A stretch of DNA of 18,599 bases from an uncultured Clostridia bacterium (GCA_934254835.1 CAKQMI010000034.1:1-18599); one strand, 5' to 3'; positions 1 to 8,268 are shown, counted from the first letter of the stretch. The notes: a model not told the origin generated them from the sequence alone. Numbers and translations: made by a program.

Positions 1-2
1 GC

Positions 3-74
3 GAAATCATGAGCTTCGGCGATATGGAAGAAACGGTGCAATACTCCAAAGACCTTGTCGCAAGATTCTTTTAA
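3..74 (+). CDS. C-terminal fragment of an unidentified protein (partial)
   Basis: An open frame enters from the left edge and ends at a TAA, giving 23 residues that finish ...YSKDLVARFF. It is followed at once by a strong plus-strand terminator, which supports it as the real end of a gene. The residues look like a closing amphipathic helix (SFGDMEETVQYSKDLV). This is loosely reminiscent of the last helix of M20-type peptidases, but 23 residues are too few to assign a family. The gene converges on the aromatic operon. Reality of the gene end is moderately sure; function is unknown. Confidence 0.55.
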   Translation, partial: EIMSFGDMEETVQYSKDLVARFF

Positions 75-90
75 TATTGTTGTATAATGC

Positions 91-127
91 AAAGCGCGGA
101 CGTTTTGTCCGCGCTTTTGTTTTTCGT
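91..127 (+). terminator. Rho-independent terminator, plus strand (possibly shared by convergent genes)
   Basis: The perfect 11-bp stem is AAAGCGCGGAC (91-101) and GTCCGCGCTTT (107-117), with a GTTTT loop and then a T-rich tract. It lies 17 bases after the plus-strand stop codon. On the minus strand the same hairpin follows aroF by about 45 bases, but there the tail is only TTTGCATTATA, so termination of the aro operon here would be weaker. No better minus-strand terminator lies between 75 and 162. Confidence 0.85.
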
Positions 128-162
128 TTTTTTGAAGAATAATGACTTTATCGCCGAATTTT

Positions 163-1191
163 TTATCTTAAATCCGCAATGTCGTAAATGAGCCTTTCGG
201 TTTTGTCCCAGCCGAGGCAGGCGTCGGTGATGGATTTGCCGTAGATTTTGCCGTCGGAGGGTTGCGAACCGTCCTCGATATACGACTCGATCATCAGTCC
301 TTTAATCGCCTTATGGATATCGTCGGAGCAACGGGTGCTGTGCAGTACTTCCTTGGCGATACGAGGCTGTTCGTCGAACTTTTTGGCGGAATTGGAGTGG
401 TTGGTATCGACGATGACGGCGGGGTTTTCGAGCGCGCTCGCGTCGTACAAATCGCAAAGTTTCCTGAGGTCCTCGTAGTGATAGTTGGGGATTGCCTGTC
501 CGTTTTTATCGACAGAACCGCGCAGTATCGCGTGGGCGAGCGGATTGCCCGCGCTGTTGACTTCCCAGCCCGAATAAACGAACGTATGCGGATGTTGCGC
601 CGCGCGTATCGAATTCATCATCACCGACAAATCACCGCTTGTTGGGTTTTTCATGCCGACGGGGATATCGAGTCCGCTTGCCGTAAGCCTGTGGAACTGG
701 TTTTCAACCGACCTCGCCCCCACCGCAACGTACGACAGCACGTCCGAAAGGTACAGGTGGTTTTCGGGATAAAGCATCTCGTCCGCGCAAGAGAATCCCG
801 TTTCTTCCAGCGCCCTGATGTGCATTTTCCTTATCGCGATGAGTCCTTTGAGCATATTTTCGCCGGCGTTCGGATCGGGCTGATGGAGCATTCCCTTGTA
901 GCCGTCGCCCGTCGTACGCGGTTTGTTCGTATATATGCGCGGGACGATGACGATTTTGTCGATGACCTTGTCCTGCACCGTGCGAAGACGCGAGATATAG
1001 TCCAAAACGGCGTCTTCCCTGTCGGCGGAGCACGGTCCGATAACCAAAATAAAGCGGTCGTCTTTCCCGCAGAAAATGTCTTGCAAGATTTTGTCTGTGC
1101 CGATTTTCAAGGCGGAAAGTTCGTCCTTTAAGGGGTACATCGCCTTGATTTCTTGAAGCGTCGGCAGTTTTCTTTTGAATTCGAGATTCAT
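163..1191 (-). CDS. aroF: 3-deoxy-7-phosphoheptulonate (DAHP) synthase, class I AroF/AroG type
   Basis: Condenses phosphoenolpyruvate and erythrose 4-phosphate, the first step of the shikimate pathway, in the cytosol. At 342 aa it is close to the E. coli AroF/G/H length. Diagnostic motifs are GPCS (Cys54, metal ligand), KPRTTGDGYKG (about 90-100), SVENQFHR, NPTSGD, DTNHSNS (His265), ESYIEDG (Glu302) and YGKSITDACLGW (Asp323); these four positions match the C/H/E/D metal-binding set. There is no fused chorismate mutase or other regulatory domain. It is the last gene of the operon. Its start has AAAGGAG nine bases upstream, inside the end of tyrA, and only three bases separate the genes. The symbol aroF is by family; the exact feedback specificity (Phe or Tyr) cannot be read from sequence. 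Confidence 0.95.
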   Translation of the reverse strand: MNLEFKRKLPTLQEIKAMYPLKDELSALKIGTDKILQDIFCGKDDRFILVIGPCSADREDAVLDYISRLRTVQDKVIDKIVIVPRIYTNKPRTTGDGYKGMLHQPDPNAGENMLKGLIAIRKMHIRALEETGFSCADEMLYPENHLYLSDVLSYVAVGARSVENQFHRLTASGLDIPVGMKNPTSGDLSVMMNSIRAAQHPHTFVYSGWEVNSAGNPLAHAILRGSVDKNGQAIPNYHYEDLRKLCDLYDASALENPAVIVDTNHSNSAKKFDEQPRIAKEVLHSTRCSDDIHKAIKGLMIESYIEDGSQPSDGKIYGKSITDACLGWDKTERLIYDIADLR

Positions 1192-1194
1192 GAT

Positions 1195-2064
1195 TTAGTT
1201 CTCCTTTGCGTCTTTGTCGAAGACTTTGCGACGAGCGGTGGACTCACGCAGAGTCTCGCGTATTTTTTCGCAGTCGTCGCTTTTGATATATTCTTTGAGT
1301 TTGTTGAAATTTTCTTCAAACAAATCCATTTGTTTCACTAATTCGTCCTTGTTGGCAAGGAAAAGTTCGCTCCACATATCGTCGTTGATTTTGGCGATAC
1401 GCGTGAGGTCGCGGAATGAGTCGCCCGTGTATTCGGCAAGGTGGTGCGACTTTTTGCTGACCATCAGCGACACGGCGATACAGTGCGTCAGGTGTGACAA
1501 AAATCCGACGATTTCGTCGTGTTCGTGCGGGGAAAGCGTCGAAATTCTTTCAAACCCCAAAACGCGCCCCAACTCCTTGACGGCTTCGATATTTTCCGCC
1601 GTATTCGATTTGGACGGAGTCACGATGAAATTCGCGCCAGAAAACATATTCGGGGTGGCGTTTTCGACACCGCTGACCTCTCGCCCGGCCATCGGGTGCG
1701 CACCGACAAATTCCAAATCGTCGCGGAGAATTTCCTGCACGTTTTTGACCACGACCGTCTTTACCCCGGTGACATCGGTGATAAGCGCGCCGGGCTTTAT
1801 GAACGACTGATAGTTTTTAATCCAGTCGATAAAATCGCGAGGATACAGCGCAAAAATCAACAGGTCAAATTTTTTAACGAAATCCTCTTTTACGTGCGTT
1901 TCGCCGTCCGCGATATAGCCGTGACTTTTTGCAAAATCAATCGAGGACTTTTTCTTGTCGATCGCGCCGACGTAGTAGCCTTTTTTGCAAAGCGCGGAGG
2001 CGTAACTTCCGCCGATGAGTCCAAGCCCTACGATAAGCACCTTTACGTTTTGGTCAAATTTCAT
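1195..2064 (-). CDS. tyrA: Prephenate dehydrogenase
   Basis: Oxidatively decarboxylates prephenate to 4-hydroxyphenylpyruvate, the tyrosine branch. The 289-aa protein has an N-terminal Rossmann fold with GLGLIGGS (13-20), and an Asp at the end of strand 2 (Asp36) that suggests NAD rather than NADP. The hallmark GAHPMAGRE is at 121-129, followed by the helical domain motif LSHLTHCIA (about 189-197). There is no C-terminal ACT domain, so allosteric Tyr control of the kind seen in Bacillus TyrA is not evident. The ATG overlaps the aroA stop codon by 11 nt, and AGGAG sits nine bases upstream, which favours translational coupling. Cyclohexadienyl dehydrogenase activity on arogenate cannot be excluded. 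Confidence 0.94.
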   Translation of the reverse strand: MKFDQNVKVLIVGLGLIGGSYASALCKKGYYVGAIDKKKSSIDFAKSHGYIADGETHVKEDFVKKFDLLIFALYPRDFIDWIKNYQSFIKPGALITDVTGVKTVVVKNVQEILRDDLEFVGAHPMAGREVSGVENATPNMFSGANFIVTPSKSNTAENIEAVKELGRVLGFERISTLSPHEHDEIVGFLSHLTHCIAVSLMVSKKSHHLAEYTGDSFRDLTRIAKINDDMWSELFLANKDELVKQMDLFEENFNKLKEYIKSDDCEKIRETLRESTARRKVFDKDAKEN

Positions 2065-3262
2065 ACAAGTTTACTCCTATCGATTTTAATACGTCGAAGA
2101 AAGTCGGGAAACTTTTGTTCACCGCTTCCGCCCCGAAAATCTCCGCACCGTACTTTATCATAAGCACCGAAAGTGCCATAACTATGCGATGGTCGTTGTG
2201 TCCGCAAAGCGACACAACAGGTGGTTTAAGCGTCGTTTTTTTGACAACAACGCTGTTTTCTGCCACTTCAACAACTGCGCCGAATTTTTCGAGCTCCTCT
2301 TTCATCGCGCTTGCTCTGTCGCTTTCTTTGACTTTCAGCCTTCTTGTGTTTATAAACGTTCCGCCGTTTTTATATGCGGAATATGCAAACAGCACGGGCG
2401 CGAGATCGGGACAATCTTTTATATCGATTTCGGCGTTTTCGCCGTTCAGTTTTTCAAATAATTTGACTGCGACTTTGTCGCCTTGCGCACTGTTTTCGTC
2501 AAGTCCCAACACCTGAACGCCACCGAAAATTTCGTTGACGGCAATCAAAAACGACGCGTTCGACCAGTCGCCCTCGACCTTGAATTTCCCGCCGTCAAGG
2601 CTAACTTTGCCTCTTATTAAAAACTCGTTTTCTTGCGTTTCGACTATATCTGCACCAAGTCTTTTCAGGACGGAAATCGTCATATCGATGTACGAGCGAC
2701 TTTCGACGTCGCCAAGGATTTTTAAGCGACTTTCGCCGTCGATTTTTGAAAGAGCAAACAACATTCCGCTTGCGTATTGACTGCTGACGTCGCCAAAAAT
2801 TTCGTACTCGCCCTTAGAAAGTTTTCCGCTTATCTCAATCGCGTTTTTTTCGGTTTTTATTGAAATGCAAGAGTTTTTGAAAAGGTTTTCGTATTCCTTA
2901 ACTCCCCGCTCAATTAGCCTTTCGCTCCCCGTAAATTTGCAATTTTTCGCGCCGAACGCAAGGGTAATCGGTATGAAAAACCGCAACGTACTTCCGCTTT
3001 CGTTGCAGTCGAAAACGGCGTTTTCAACGGTGTGGTTTTTAATGGGAATTATCGTCATTTTATCGCCGTCGCGTCGGAAATCTCCGCCAAGCGCCTTTAT
3101 GCAATTCAGCGTTGCTTTGATATCCTCGCTGTCGGACACGTTCAAAATCTCGCTTTTTCCGCTCGCCAAAGCGCACCCGATAAGATAGCGGTGCGAGAGG
3201 CTTTTGGACGGGGGAGCGACAACCGTACCTCCGACTTTTGACGGCAAAATTTTAATCTTCAT
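2054..3262 (-). CDS. aroA: 3-phosphoshikimate 1-carboxyvinyltransferase (EPSP synthase)
   Basis: Transfers enolpyruvyl from PEP to shikimate 3-phosphate. The 402-aa protein shows PPSKSLSHR (17-25, catalytic Lys20), ESGSTLRFF (88-96, PEP-site Arg94), a catalytic Asp in CPDLAPV (Asp286), RLKVKESDR (308-316) and the C-terminal GHNDHRIVMAL motif. This is the full two-domain layout. The ATG overlaps the aroQ stop by 11 nt and the upstream Shine-Dalgarno is weak (AGAAAG), so expression probably depends on coupling to aroQ. Downstream it overlaps tyrA in the same way. Confidence 0.96.
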   Translation of the reverse strand: MKIKILPSKVGGTVVAPPSKSLSHRYLIGCALASGKSEILNVSDSEDIKATLNCIKALGGDFRRDGDKMTIIPIKNHTVENAVFDCNESGSTLRFFIPITLAFGAKNCKFTGSERLIERGVKEYENLFKNSCISIKTEKNAIEISGKLSKGEYEIFGDVSSQYASGMLFALSKIDGESRLKILGDVESRSYIDMTISVLKRLGADIVETQENEFLIRGKVSLDGGKFKVEGDWSNASFLIAVNEIFGGVQVLGLDENSAQGDKVAVKLFEKLNGENAEIDIKDCPDLAPVLFAYSAYKNGGTFINTRRLKVKESDRASAMKEELEKFGAVVEVAENSVVVKKTTLKPPVVSLCGHNDHRIVMALSVLMIKYGAEIFGAEAVNKSFPTFFDVLKSIGVNLYEI

Positions 3263-3698
3263 TACTTTCTATATGGTTTTTCAAAATATCGGTTGCAACG
3301 AGGTATCCGTCAAGCCCGCGCCCCTCGACGGTGGCGATTGCAACGGACTTTATAAAACTGATTTTCCTGAAATCTTCCCTTTCGTTGACCTTTGAAATAT
3401 GCACCTCGACGGTGGGAATTGCCACGCCCTTTATGGCGTCGTGGAGCGCAACGCTCGTGTGGGTATATCCCGCAGGGTTAAAGACGATGCCGTCGATATG
3501 CGAAAAGTAGGCGCGTTGAATTTCGTCGATGAGCGCGCCCTCGTGGTTCGACTGGAAAAACTCGACTTCCACCCCGATTTCTTTGGCGTGGGTTTTGACC
3601 TTTTCGACAAGGGTATCGTAGGTTTCGCGCCCATAAATTTCGGGCTCTCTGACGCCCAGCATATTGATATTCGGTCCGTTCAGAATCAAAAATTTCAT
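3252..3698 (-). CDS. aroQ: 3-dehydroquinate dehydratase, type II
   Basis: Dehydrates 3-dehydroquinate to 3-dehydroshikimate. At 148 aa it has the normal length of the small dodecameric type II enzymes. Visible motifs are LNGPNINMLGVREPEIYG (lid with Arg17 and catalytic Tyr22), QSNHEGALIDEI, FNPAGYTHTSVALHDAI and PTVEVHISKVNERE (His100). It begins in an ATGA overlap with the end of aroE-aroK, with AAGGAG about 11 bases upstream. It supplies the dehydratase step in the operon; no type I aroD is visible in the window. Confidence 0.96.
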   Translation of the reverse strand: MKFLILNGPNINMLGVREPEIYGRETYDTLVEKVKTHAKEIGVEVEFFQSNHEGALIDEIQRAYFSHIDGIVFNPAGYTHTSVALHDAIKGVAIPTVEVHISKVNEREDFRKISFIKSVAIATVEGRGLDGYLVATDILKNHIESNED

Positions 3699-4933
3699 AA
3701 TAAATCAAGTCTCCTTACTTCGTTGACGACGTCTTGGATATCGCCGTTTGCGTTGACGGTGAAGTCGGCGCGGGATTTATAAACGTCATACCTTTTTTCA
3801 AAAAGGTTTTTGAGTTTTTGCACGTCGGACGACAGCGGTCTGTCGGCGGTTGCGACAAGGTTGTCAAGGCTCCTGTCCAGAAAAACTATAGTGCCGTTTC
3901 GCCTGAGTGCGCGCGCGTTATTATCGTTTAATATTGCGCCCCCGCCCGTCGCGATGACCAACCCGTTTTTCATTGACAGTTCGTTTATTACTTCGCTTTC
4001 GATACGCCTGAACCCTTCTTCGCCCTCGGTTTCAAAAATCCGACTAATCGGCATTTTTTGTTTTTCGACGATGACGGCGTCGGTATCGACAAACTCTTTT
4101 TTATAAATTTTTGCGATTTTCCGCCCTATGGTGGTTTTCCCCGAAGACGGCATACCTATGAAAACGACATTTCGTTTTTCTTTCAAAATTTCAGAAAAAA
4201 CTCTGTCGATTATGCGCTCGTCCACCTCTTTGTTCTGGAAAATCGCCGAGGCGTACACGGCTTGCGCGACAAGCATATAAAGCCCGCCTTGCGCCCTCAA
4301 CCCTCTGTCCTTTGCGCCGAGCACCAGGTTTGTGCAAAGCGGATTGTATATTGCATCGACGACACCGCTCAAATTTTTGAATTTGCCAAGGTCAACGGGG
4401 CACGCGTCGGCGCACGGATACATTCCGACGGGCGTAGTATTGACGATGACGTCGGCGTCGCCGTGAACTCTGTATGCAACGTCGTAAGTCACAACGCCCG
4501 CGCCCTCTTTTCTCGACACGCGCTTCACGTCTTTTGCGCCAAGCGATTTTGCCACTTCCGACGCGGTTTTGGACGTTCCGCCACTGCCCAAAATCAAAAC
4601 TTTTTTGTTTTTACAGTCAATTCCCGCACGGTTTATCAACGACCTCATTCCGAAAAAGTCGGTGTTGAACCCGAAAAGTTTCCCGTCCCTGTTCACTACG
4701 GTGTTGACCGCTCCGATTTTTTTCGCTTCGTCGGAAATCTCGTCCAAATACGCCATCGCCTTTTCCTTGTAAGGAATCGTGACGTTTATCCCCAAAAAAT
4801 CGCGCCTTTCGAAAAACGCCGACAACTCGCTTTCGTCAATTTCCAAAAGTGAGTAATCGTAACTTGCGATAAGCGCGTGTATTTCGCGGGAAAAACTGTG
4901 CGAAAGAGATTTTCCGATAAGTCCGAATTTCAT
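3695..4933 (-). CDS. aroE-aroK: Bifunctional shikimate dehydrogenase - shikimate kinase fusion (AroE-AroK)
   Basis: One 412-aa chain carries two consecutive pathway enzymes around the AroA substrate. Residues 1 to about 250 are NADP-type shikimate dehydrogenase: SLSHSFS (9-15, shikimate site), NVTIPYK with catalytic Lys56, NTDFFG with Asp92, and GSGGTSKT (117-124, nucleotide-binding loop). Residues about 254-412 are shikimate kinase: Walker A GMPSSGKTT (260-268), FVDTD (Asp283, Asp285), FRRIESE (Arg310), ATGGGAI (328-334) and lid ATADRPLS (Arg365). The linker (EILKEKR, about 248-254) is very short and neither domain looks truncated. The gene starts in an ATGA overlap with aroC. The fusion is continuous in one frame with no internal stop, so it is not two overlapping genes. 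Confidence 0.95.
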   Translation of the reverse strand: MKFGLIGKSLSHSFSREIHALIASYDYSLLEIDESELSAFFERRDFLGINVTIPYKEKAMAYLDEISDEAKKIGAVNTVVNRDGKLFGFNTDFFGMRSLINRAGIDCKNKKVLILGSGGTSKTASEVAKSLGAKDVKRVSRKEGAGVVTYDVAYRVHGDADVIVNTTPVGMYPCADACPVDLGKFKNLSGVVDAIYNPLCTNLVLGAKDRGLRAQGGLYMLVAQAVYASAIFQNKEVDERIIDRVFSEILKEKRNVVFIGMPSSGKTTIGRKIAKIYKKEFVDTDAVIVEKQKMPISRIFETEGEEGFRRIESEVINELSMKNGLVIATGGGAILNDNNARALRRNGTIVFLDRSLDNLVATADRPLSSDVQKLKNLFEKRYDVYKSRADFTVNANGDIQDVVNEVRRLDLL

Positions 4934-6027
4934 TTATTTATACCTTTTATGAATACGTCCGTGCCGTATTTTTGCGCGATAAGGTCGGAAATAACAAGCG
5001 CGCTCACCGCATCGATTACGGGACACACTCGCCTGATGATTGCGGGATCGTGTCTTCCTTTTACGCTTATCGTCGTTTCCTCGTTTTTCAGAAAATCGAC
5101 GGTGTTTTGCGTTTTGAAAATCGACGGAGTGGGCTTGACGGCGCACTTGAACACAACGGGCATACCGTTGGTAATACCGCCGTTGACACCGCCGTTGTTG
5201 TTGGTGGCGGTGGCGATTTTTCCGTCGTTTATCACGAATGCGTCGTTTGCGAGGCTACCTCTCATTTTGGCAAGTTCAAAGCCTTTTCCAAACTCGACGC
5301 CCTTAATTCCGCCGATTGAAAACAGTGCGTGCGACAGCATACTTTCGACGCTGTCAAACCACGGCTCGCCGACGCCCGCAGGAAGTCCCGAAATTACGGT
5401 TTCCGTGATACCGCCGACGCTGTCGCCGTCCGCTTTTGCCACTTCGATTGCTTTCTGCATTTCAATTCCCTTTGCCTCGTCCAGCACGGGGAATTTTGCA
5501 GATTTTAGGGTTAATATGTCGTTTTTAATATCGTCAAATGCCTTATCTTGCACATTAGCACATTCAAGAACGTGAGTTGCAATATCCACGCCGATGTTTT
5601 TAAGAGCGTGTTTTATTATCGCATACACCGCAACAAGCCCCGCGGTTACTCGTCCCGAAAAGTGTCCGCCCCCGCGATAATCTTCAAATCCGTTATACTT
5701 GCAAAACGCCGAAAAATCAGCGTGCGACGGGCGCGCGACGCCATAGTTGTAGTCACCGCTTCTTGCGTTTTCGTTTGGTATAATCACGCATATCGGCGCA
5801 CCCGTGGTCTTGCCGTTGAACACACCGCTCATAATCTTGAAGTCGTCGTTTTCACGGCGCGCGGTATCCGTACTCATCGAAGGAGCGCGCCTTAAAAGTT
5901 CCGCCCTGATTTCGTCCTCGACAACGTCGATGCCGGCGGTCAATCCGTCGAGGACCGCGCCCACGCACTCGCCGTGGCTTTCGCCGAATATCGTCAGCGT
6001 TATGCTGTTTCCAAAGGTGTTTTTCAT
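4930..6027 (-). CDS. aroC: Chorismate synthase
   Basis: Forms chorismate from EPSP by trans-1,4 elimination of phosphate, using reduced FMN. The 365-aa protein contains the family signatures FGESHGE (14-20, His18), RPSHADF (about 99-105), YRGGGHFSGR and the C-terminal GRHDPAI. The family requires a flavin reductase partner or intrinsic NADPH:FMN reductase activity; none is fused here. The start is preceded by TAAGGAGATAATATG, where the aroB stop and the ribosome binding site lie together in a 9-nt gap. The stop overlaps the aroE-aroK start by 4 nt. Confidence 0.96.
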   Translation of the reverse strand: MKNTFGNSITLTIFGESHGECVGAVLDGLTAGIDVVEDEIRAELLRRAPSMSTDTARRENDDFKIMSGVFNGKTTGAPICVIIPNENARSGDYNYGVARPSHADFSAFCKYNGFEDYRGGGHFSGRVTAGLVAVYAIIKHALKNIGVDIATHVLECANVQDKAFDDIKNDILTLKSAKFPVLDEAKGIEMQKAIEVAKADGDSVGGITETVISGLPAGVGEPWFDSVESMLSHALFSIGGIKGVEFGKGFELAKMRGSLANDAFVINDGKIATATNNNGGVNGGITNGMPVVFKCAVKPTPSIFKTQNTVDFLKNEETTISVKGRHDPAIIRRVCPVIDAVSALVISDLIAQKYGTDVFIKGINK

Positions 6028-6036
6028 ATTATCTCC

Positions 6037-7026
6037 TTATATTTTGAGTAGGTCTTGAGGGGTGCGGTTGACGAACTCGAACTTGCCGATTTCGGGGACG
6101 AAAACCGTTGATATTTCTTTGCCGTCGGCTTTTTTGTCGTGCGCGATAAACGGCAAAAGTTCCGCATTTGTTTTATCAGTCGAAACGGGCAAGCCGTACT
6201 TTTTCAGCACCTTTTCAAGGCGGGTTTTGACGTTGTCGGAGCAGGCGTACAGCATACCCGTCGCAACGCATTCGCCGTGCAAAAGTCTGCCCTTTTGTGC
6301 ACTTTCGATGGCGTGTCCGACGGTGTGACCGAAGTTCAGAACCTTGCGAAGTCCCGCTTCTTTTTCGTCCTGTTCGACGACGGCTTTTTTGATGAGTATC
6401 GACCTTTCGATAATTTCTTGTACGTCGCGTCTTACGTCGTCCGAATTCTCGATAAACTCAAAAAGCGACTTGTCGGACGTGACCGCCATTTTTATAGCCT
6501 CGGCAAGCCCCGCACTGAACTGTCTGTCGTCAAGCGTTCTTAAAACGGAAGTGTCGATAACGACGGCTTTCGGCTGATGGAACGCGCCGACCACGTTTTT
6601 CACGCCCATAAAATCAATTGCGGTTTTCCCGCCGATCGACGAATCCACCTCCGACAAAAGCGTCGTGGGGACGTTGTAAAAATCGACGCCACGCATATAG
6701 CACGCCGAAGCAAAGCCCGCAATATCGCCGACGACTCCGCCTCCGACCGCAACGACGCAGTCTTTCCTCAAAAACGAATTTTCAAGCATAACTTCGAGAA
6801 TAGTCTTGAAGTTTTCAAAGTTTTTGCTTTCTTCGCCCTGTTTCAGCGTCAAAACCACGGCGAATTTGCATTTTTCTTTTACCTTATTCGCATATTCTTG
6901 TGGCACGCCGTCATCGGTGACGACAAGGACTTTTCGTCTTAGGTCAAAGTACTTTTCAACGCTGTCGAGCGCGCCCTTTTCGACGATGACGTCATAGCGC
7001 GCGTCAAGGTTTACGGGGATAATCAT
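6037..7026 (-). CDS. aroB: 3-dehydroquinate synthase
   Basis: Cyclises DAHP to 3-dehydroquinate using NAD and a divalent metal. At 329 aa it is a little shorter than the roughly 360-aa E. coli enzyme. Motifs are GGGVVGD (95-101, NAD-binding), PTTLLSEVDSSIGGKTAID (about 120-138), LAEAIK (metal ligand Glu176), NFGHTVGHAIE (His234) and LLHGECVATGM (His250), plus HDKKADGK near the C-terminus. It starts in a 4-nt ATGA overlap with pheA and is followed 9 nt later by aroC. Confidence 0.95.
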   Translation of the reverse strand: MIIPVNLDARYDVIVEKGALDSVEKYFDLRRKVLVVTDDGVPQEYANKVKEKCKFAVVLTLKQGEESKNFENFKTILEVMLENSFLRKDCVVAVGGGVVGDIAGFASACYMRGVDFYNVPTTLLSEVDSSIGGKTAIDFMGVKNVVGAFHQPKAVVIDTSVLRTLDDRQFSAGLAEAIKMAVTSDKSLFEFIENSDDVRRDVQEIIERSILIKKAVVEQDEKEAGLRKVLNFGHTVGHAIESAQKGRLLHGECVATGMLYACSDNVKTRLEKVLKKYGLPVSTDKTNAELLPFIAHDKKADGKEISTVFVPEIGKFEFVNRTPQDLLKI

Positions 7027-8129
7027 TTGTCATACTCCTCGTCCGAAAAGTAACTGCCCACAAGTTTGAGCTTGGCGCAAAGCGCGGACAATTCCTGCAT
7101 AAGTTCCCTGCCGTTTTGCGTGTGGACGTTGCCTTCCGCTTCTATGTAAAAATAGTAATTCCATTTCAAATTCTTCATCGGACGCGAGCGCAACGACCGC
7201 ATATTGAAGTTGTGTGCGCCGATAATGTTCAGCGCGCTTGCCAACGAGCCCGACTCGTTTTGCACGGTGAACATCAAAATAAAACTTTCGTTTTCGCGCT
7301 TCGTGACGAAAAGCGGAGTGTTTTCAACCCTCGAAAACGACGCAAATCTTGTGGTGTTGGTCTTGACGTCGTTGATATCGTGCTCGACAACGTTCAACCC
7401 GAACACGTTTGCGGTCTCGTCCGAGGCGATCGACGCGATGGTTTTGTCCCCGCACTCTTTCACGAACTTTGAGGCAAGAGCGGTGTTGGAATACGCCCTT
7501 GTTTCGAGGTTGTGTTTTTTGATGAATTCGGCGCATTGAGCAAGTGCCTGCGGGTGACTGACCACCGTTTTTATGGTGTCGAGGCTTGCCCCCTCAACCG
7601 CCAACAGATTGTGCGTAATCGGGACTTCAATCACCTGATTTATGTAAAGATTGCCCGAAAAGGTCAAATCCATAACCTCGCCGACCTCGCCCGCATAGCT
7701 GTTTTCGAGGGGCAAAACGGCGCAATCGAAGTCGCCTTTTTGGACGCCCTCGTACGCCTCTTGGAAGGTTTGGCACGGCACGTACACGGCGGTTTTGAAC
7801 ATTTTCTTGGACGCGATGTGAGCAAACGCCCCCTCGACGCCACAGTACGCCACCGTCATATTGCGAAGCAAAGCCTCCTGATATTTGCAGGAAACCTCGA
7901 TTGTGTCTTTGATGAAATCGACGTAATACGGCTTCAGACTTTCGTCGGTGATATATTTTGAATTGCGCGTTGCGACCTCTGTTTCGCGCGCGGGATCGCG
8001 CACCGACAGCCCGTTGTCCTTTTTGTACAGCGCGACGTCTTTGACGGCTTCCATTCTCTTTTGAAAGAGTTTTGCCATCTTTTCGTCGATTTCGTTGATT
8101 GTGTTTCTGGCTTCCAAAATGTCCTTCAT
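7023..8129 (-). CDS. pheA: Bifunctional chorismate mutase / prephenate dehydratase with ACT domain
   Basis: Converts chorismate to prephenate and then to phenylpyruvate, the phenylalanine branch. The 368-aa chain has an AroQ-type helical chorismate mutase (1 to about 88; INEIDEKMAKLFQKRM, DPARE), a prephenate dehydratase domain (about 91-270; VAYCGVEGAFAH, LPLENSYAGEV and the catalytic NTTRF at 258-262) and a C-terminal ACT domain (about 283-360). The ACT site reads SGSLASAL and LRSRP where the E. coli-type sequences have GALV and ESRP, so feedback by Phe may differ. It is the first structural gene after the attenuator; AGAGG lies six bases before the ATG. A 534-base alternative frame over its 5' half is a shadow. 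Confidence 0.95.
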   Translation of the reverse strand: MKDILEARNTINEIDEKMAKLFQKRMEAVKDVALYKKDNGLSVRDPARETEVATRNSKYITDESLKPYYVDFIKDTIEVSCKYQEALLRNMTVAYCGVEGAFAHIASKKMFKTAVYVPCQTFQEAYEGVQKGDFDCAVLPLENSYAGEVGEVMDLTFSGNLYINQVIEVPITHNLLAVEGASLDTIKTVVSHPQALAQCAEFIKKHNLETRAYSNTALASKFVKECGDKTIASIASDETANVFGLNVVEHDINDVKTNTTRFASFSRVENTPLFVTKRENESFILMFTVQNESGSLASALNIIGAHNFNMRSLRSRPMKNLKWNYYFYIEAEGNVHTQNGRELMQELSALCAKLKLVGSYFSDEEYDK

Positions 8130-8150
8130 ATAAACCTCTTTTCGTATCCA

Positions 8151-8172
8151 TTATAATCAAAATTGATTATAA
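8151..8172. promoter_or_regulatory. Perfect inverted repeat upstream of pheA (possible operator or internal promoter)
   Basis: The arms TTATAATCAA (8151-8160) and TTGATTATAA (8163-8172) are perfect 10-bp complements around a 2-base centre. It lies 22 bases before the pheA ATG and after the attenuator terminator. Each strand contains TATAAT, but no good -35 stands 16-18 bases upstream on the minus strand, so an internal promoter is uncertain. The half-site TTGATTATA recurs near the leader transcription start (8385-8406), suggesting one DNA-binding protein. Inference only. Confidence 0.45.
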
Positions 8173-8240
8173 AACCATCGTTTTTATCAAGATTTTCGTC
8201 TTTATTGCAATTTCCGCCGAAAATATCGTAATTTTTATAT

Positions 8241-8268
8241 AAAAAAAGCGACTCCGAAAGGAATCGCT
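8241..8268 (-). terminator. Attenuator terminator of the aromatic operon leader
   Basis: On the minus strand AGCGATTCC (8268-8260), loop TTTC and GGAGTCGCT (8255-8247) form a 9-bp stem with one U-G pair, followed by a run of T to 8241. It lies about 110 bases before pheA and about 30 bases after the leader-peptide stop codon. Its 5' arm can instead pair with GGGACGCT (8310-8303) at the leader stop codon: eight pairs including one G-U, with one bulged A. That gives mutually exclusive terminator and antiterminator forms. Confidence 0.85.

Noticed and set aside
262..1131. A 289-codon open frame on the plus strand opposite aroF
   Set aside because: It is the complement of a gene with all DAHP synthase motifs; its product is rich in Arg, His and Val with no family pattern and no ribosome binding site. 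The same holds for the long plus-strand frames opposite tyrA, aroE-aroK, aroC, pheA, the activase and the transporter.
7627..8160. Minus-strand 177-codon frame overlapping the 5' half of pheA
   Set aside because: Arg/Gly-rich frameshift shadow of pheA with no Shine-Dalgarno; the pheA frame carries the chorismate mutase and dehydratase motifs.
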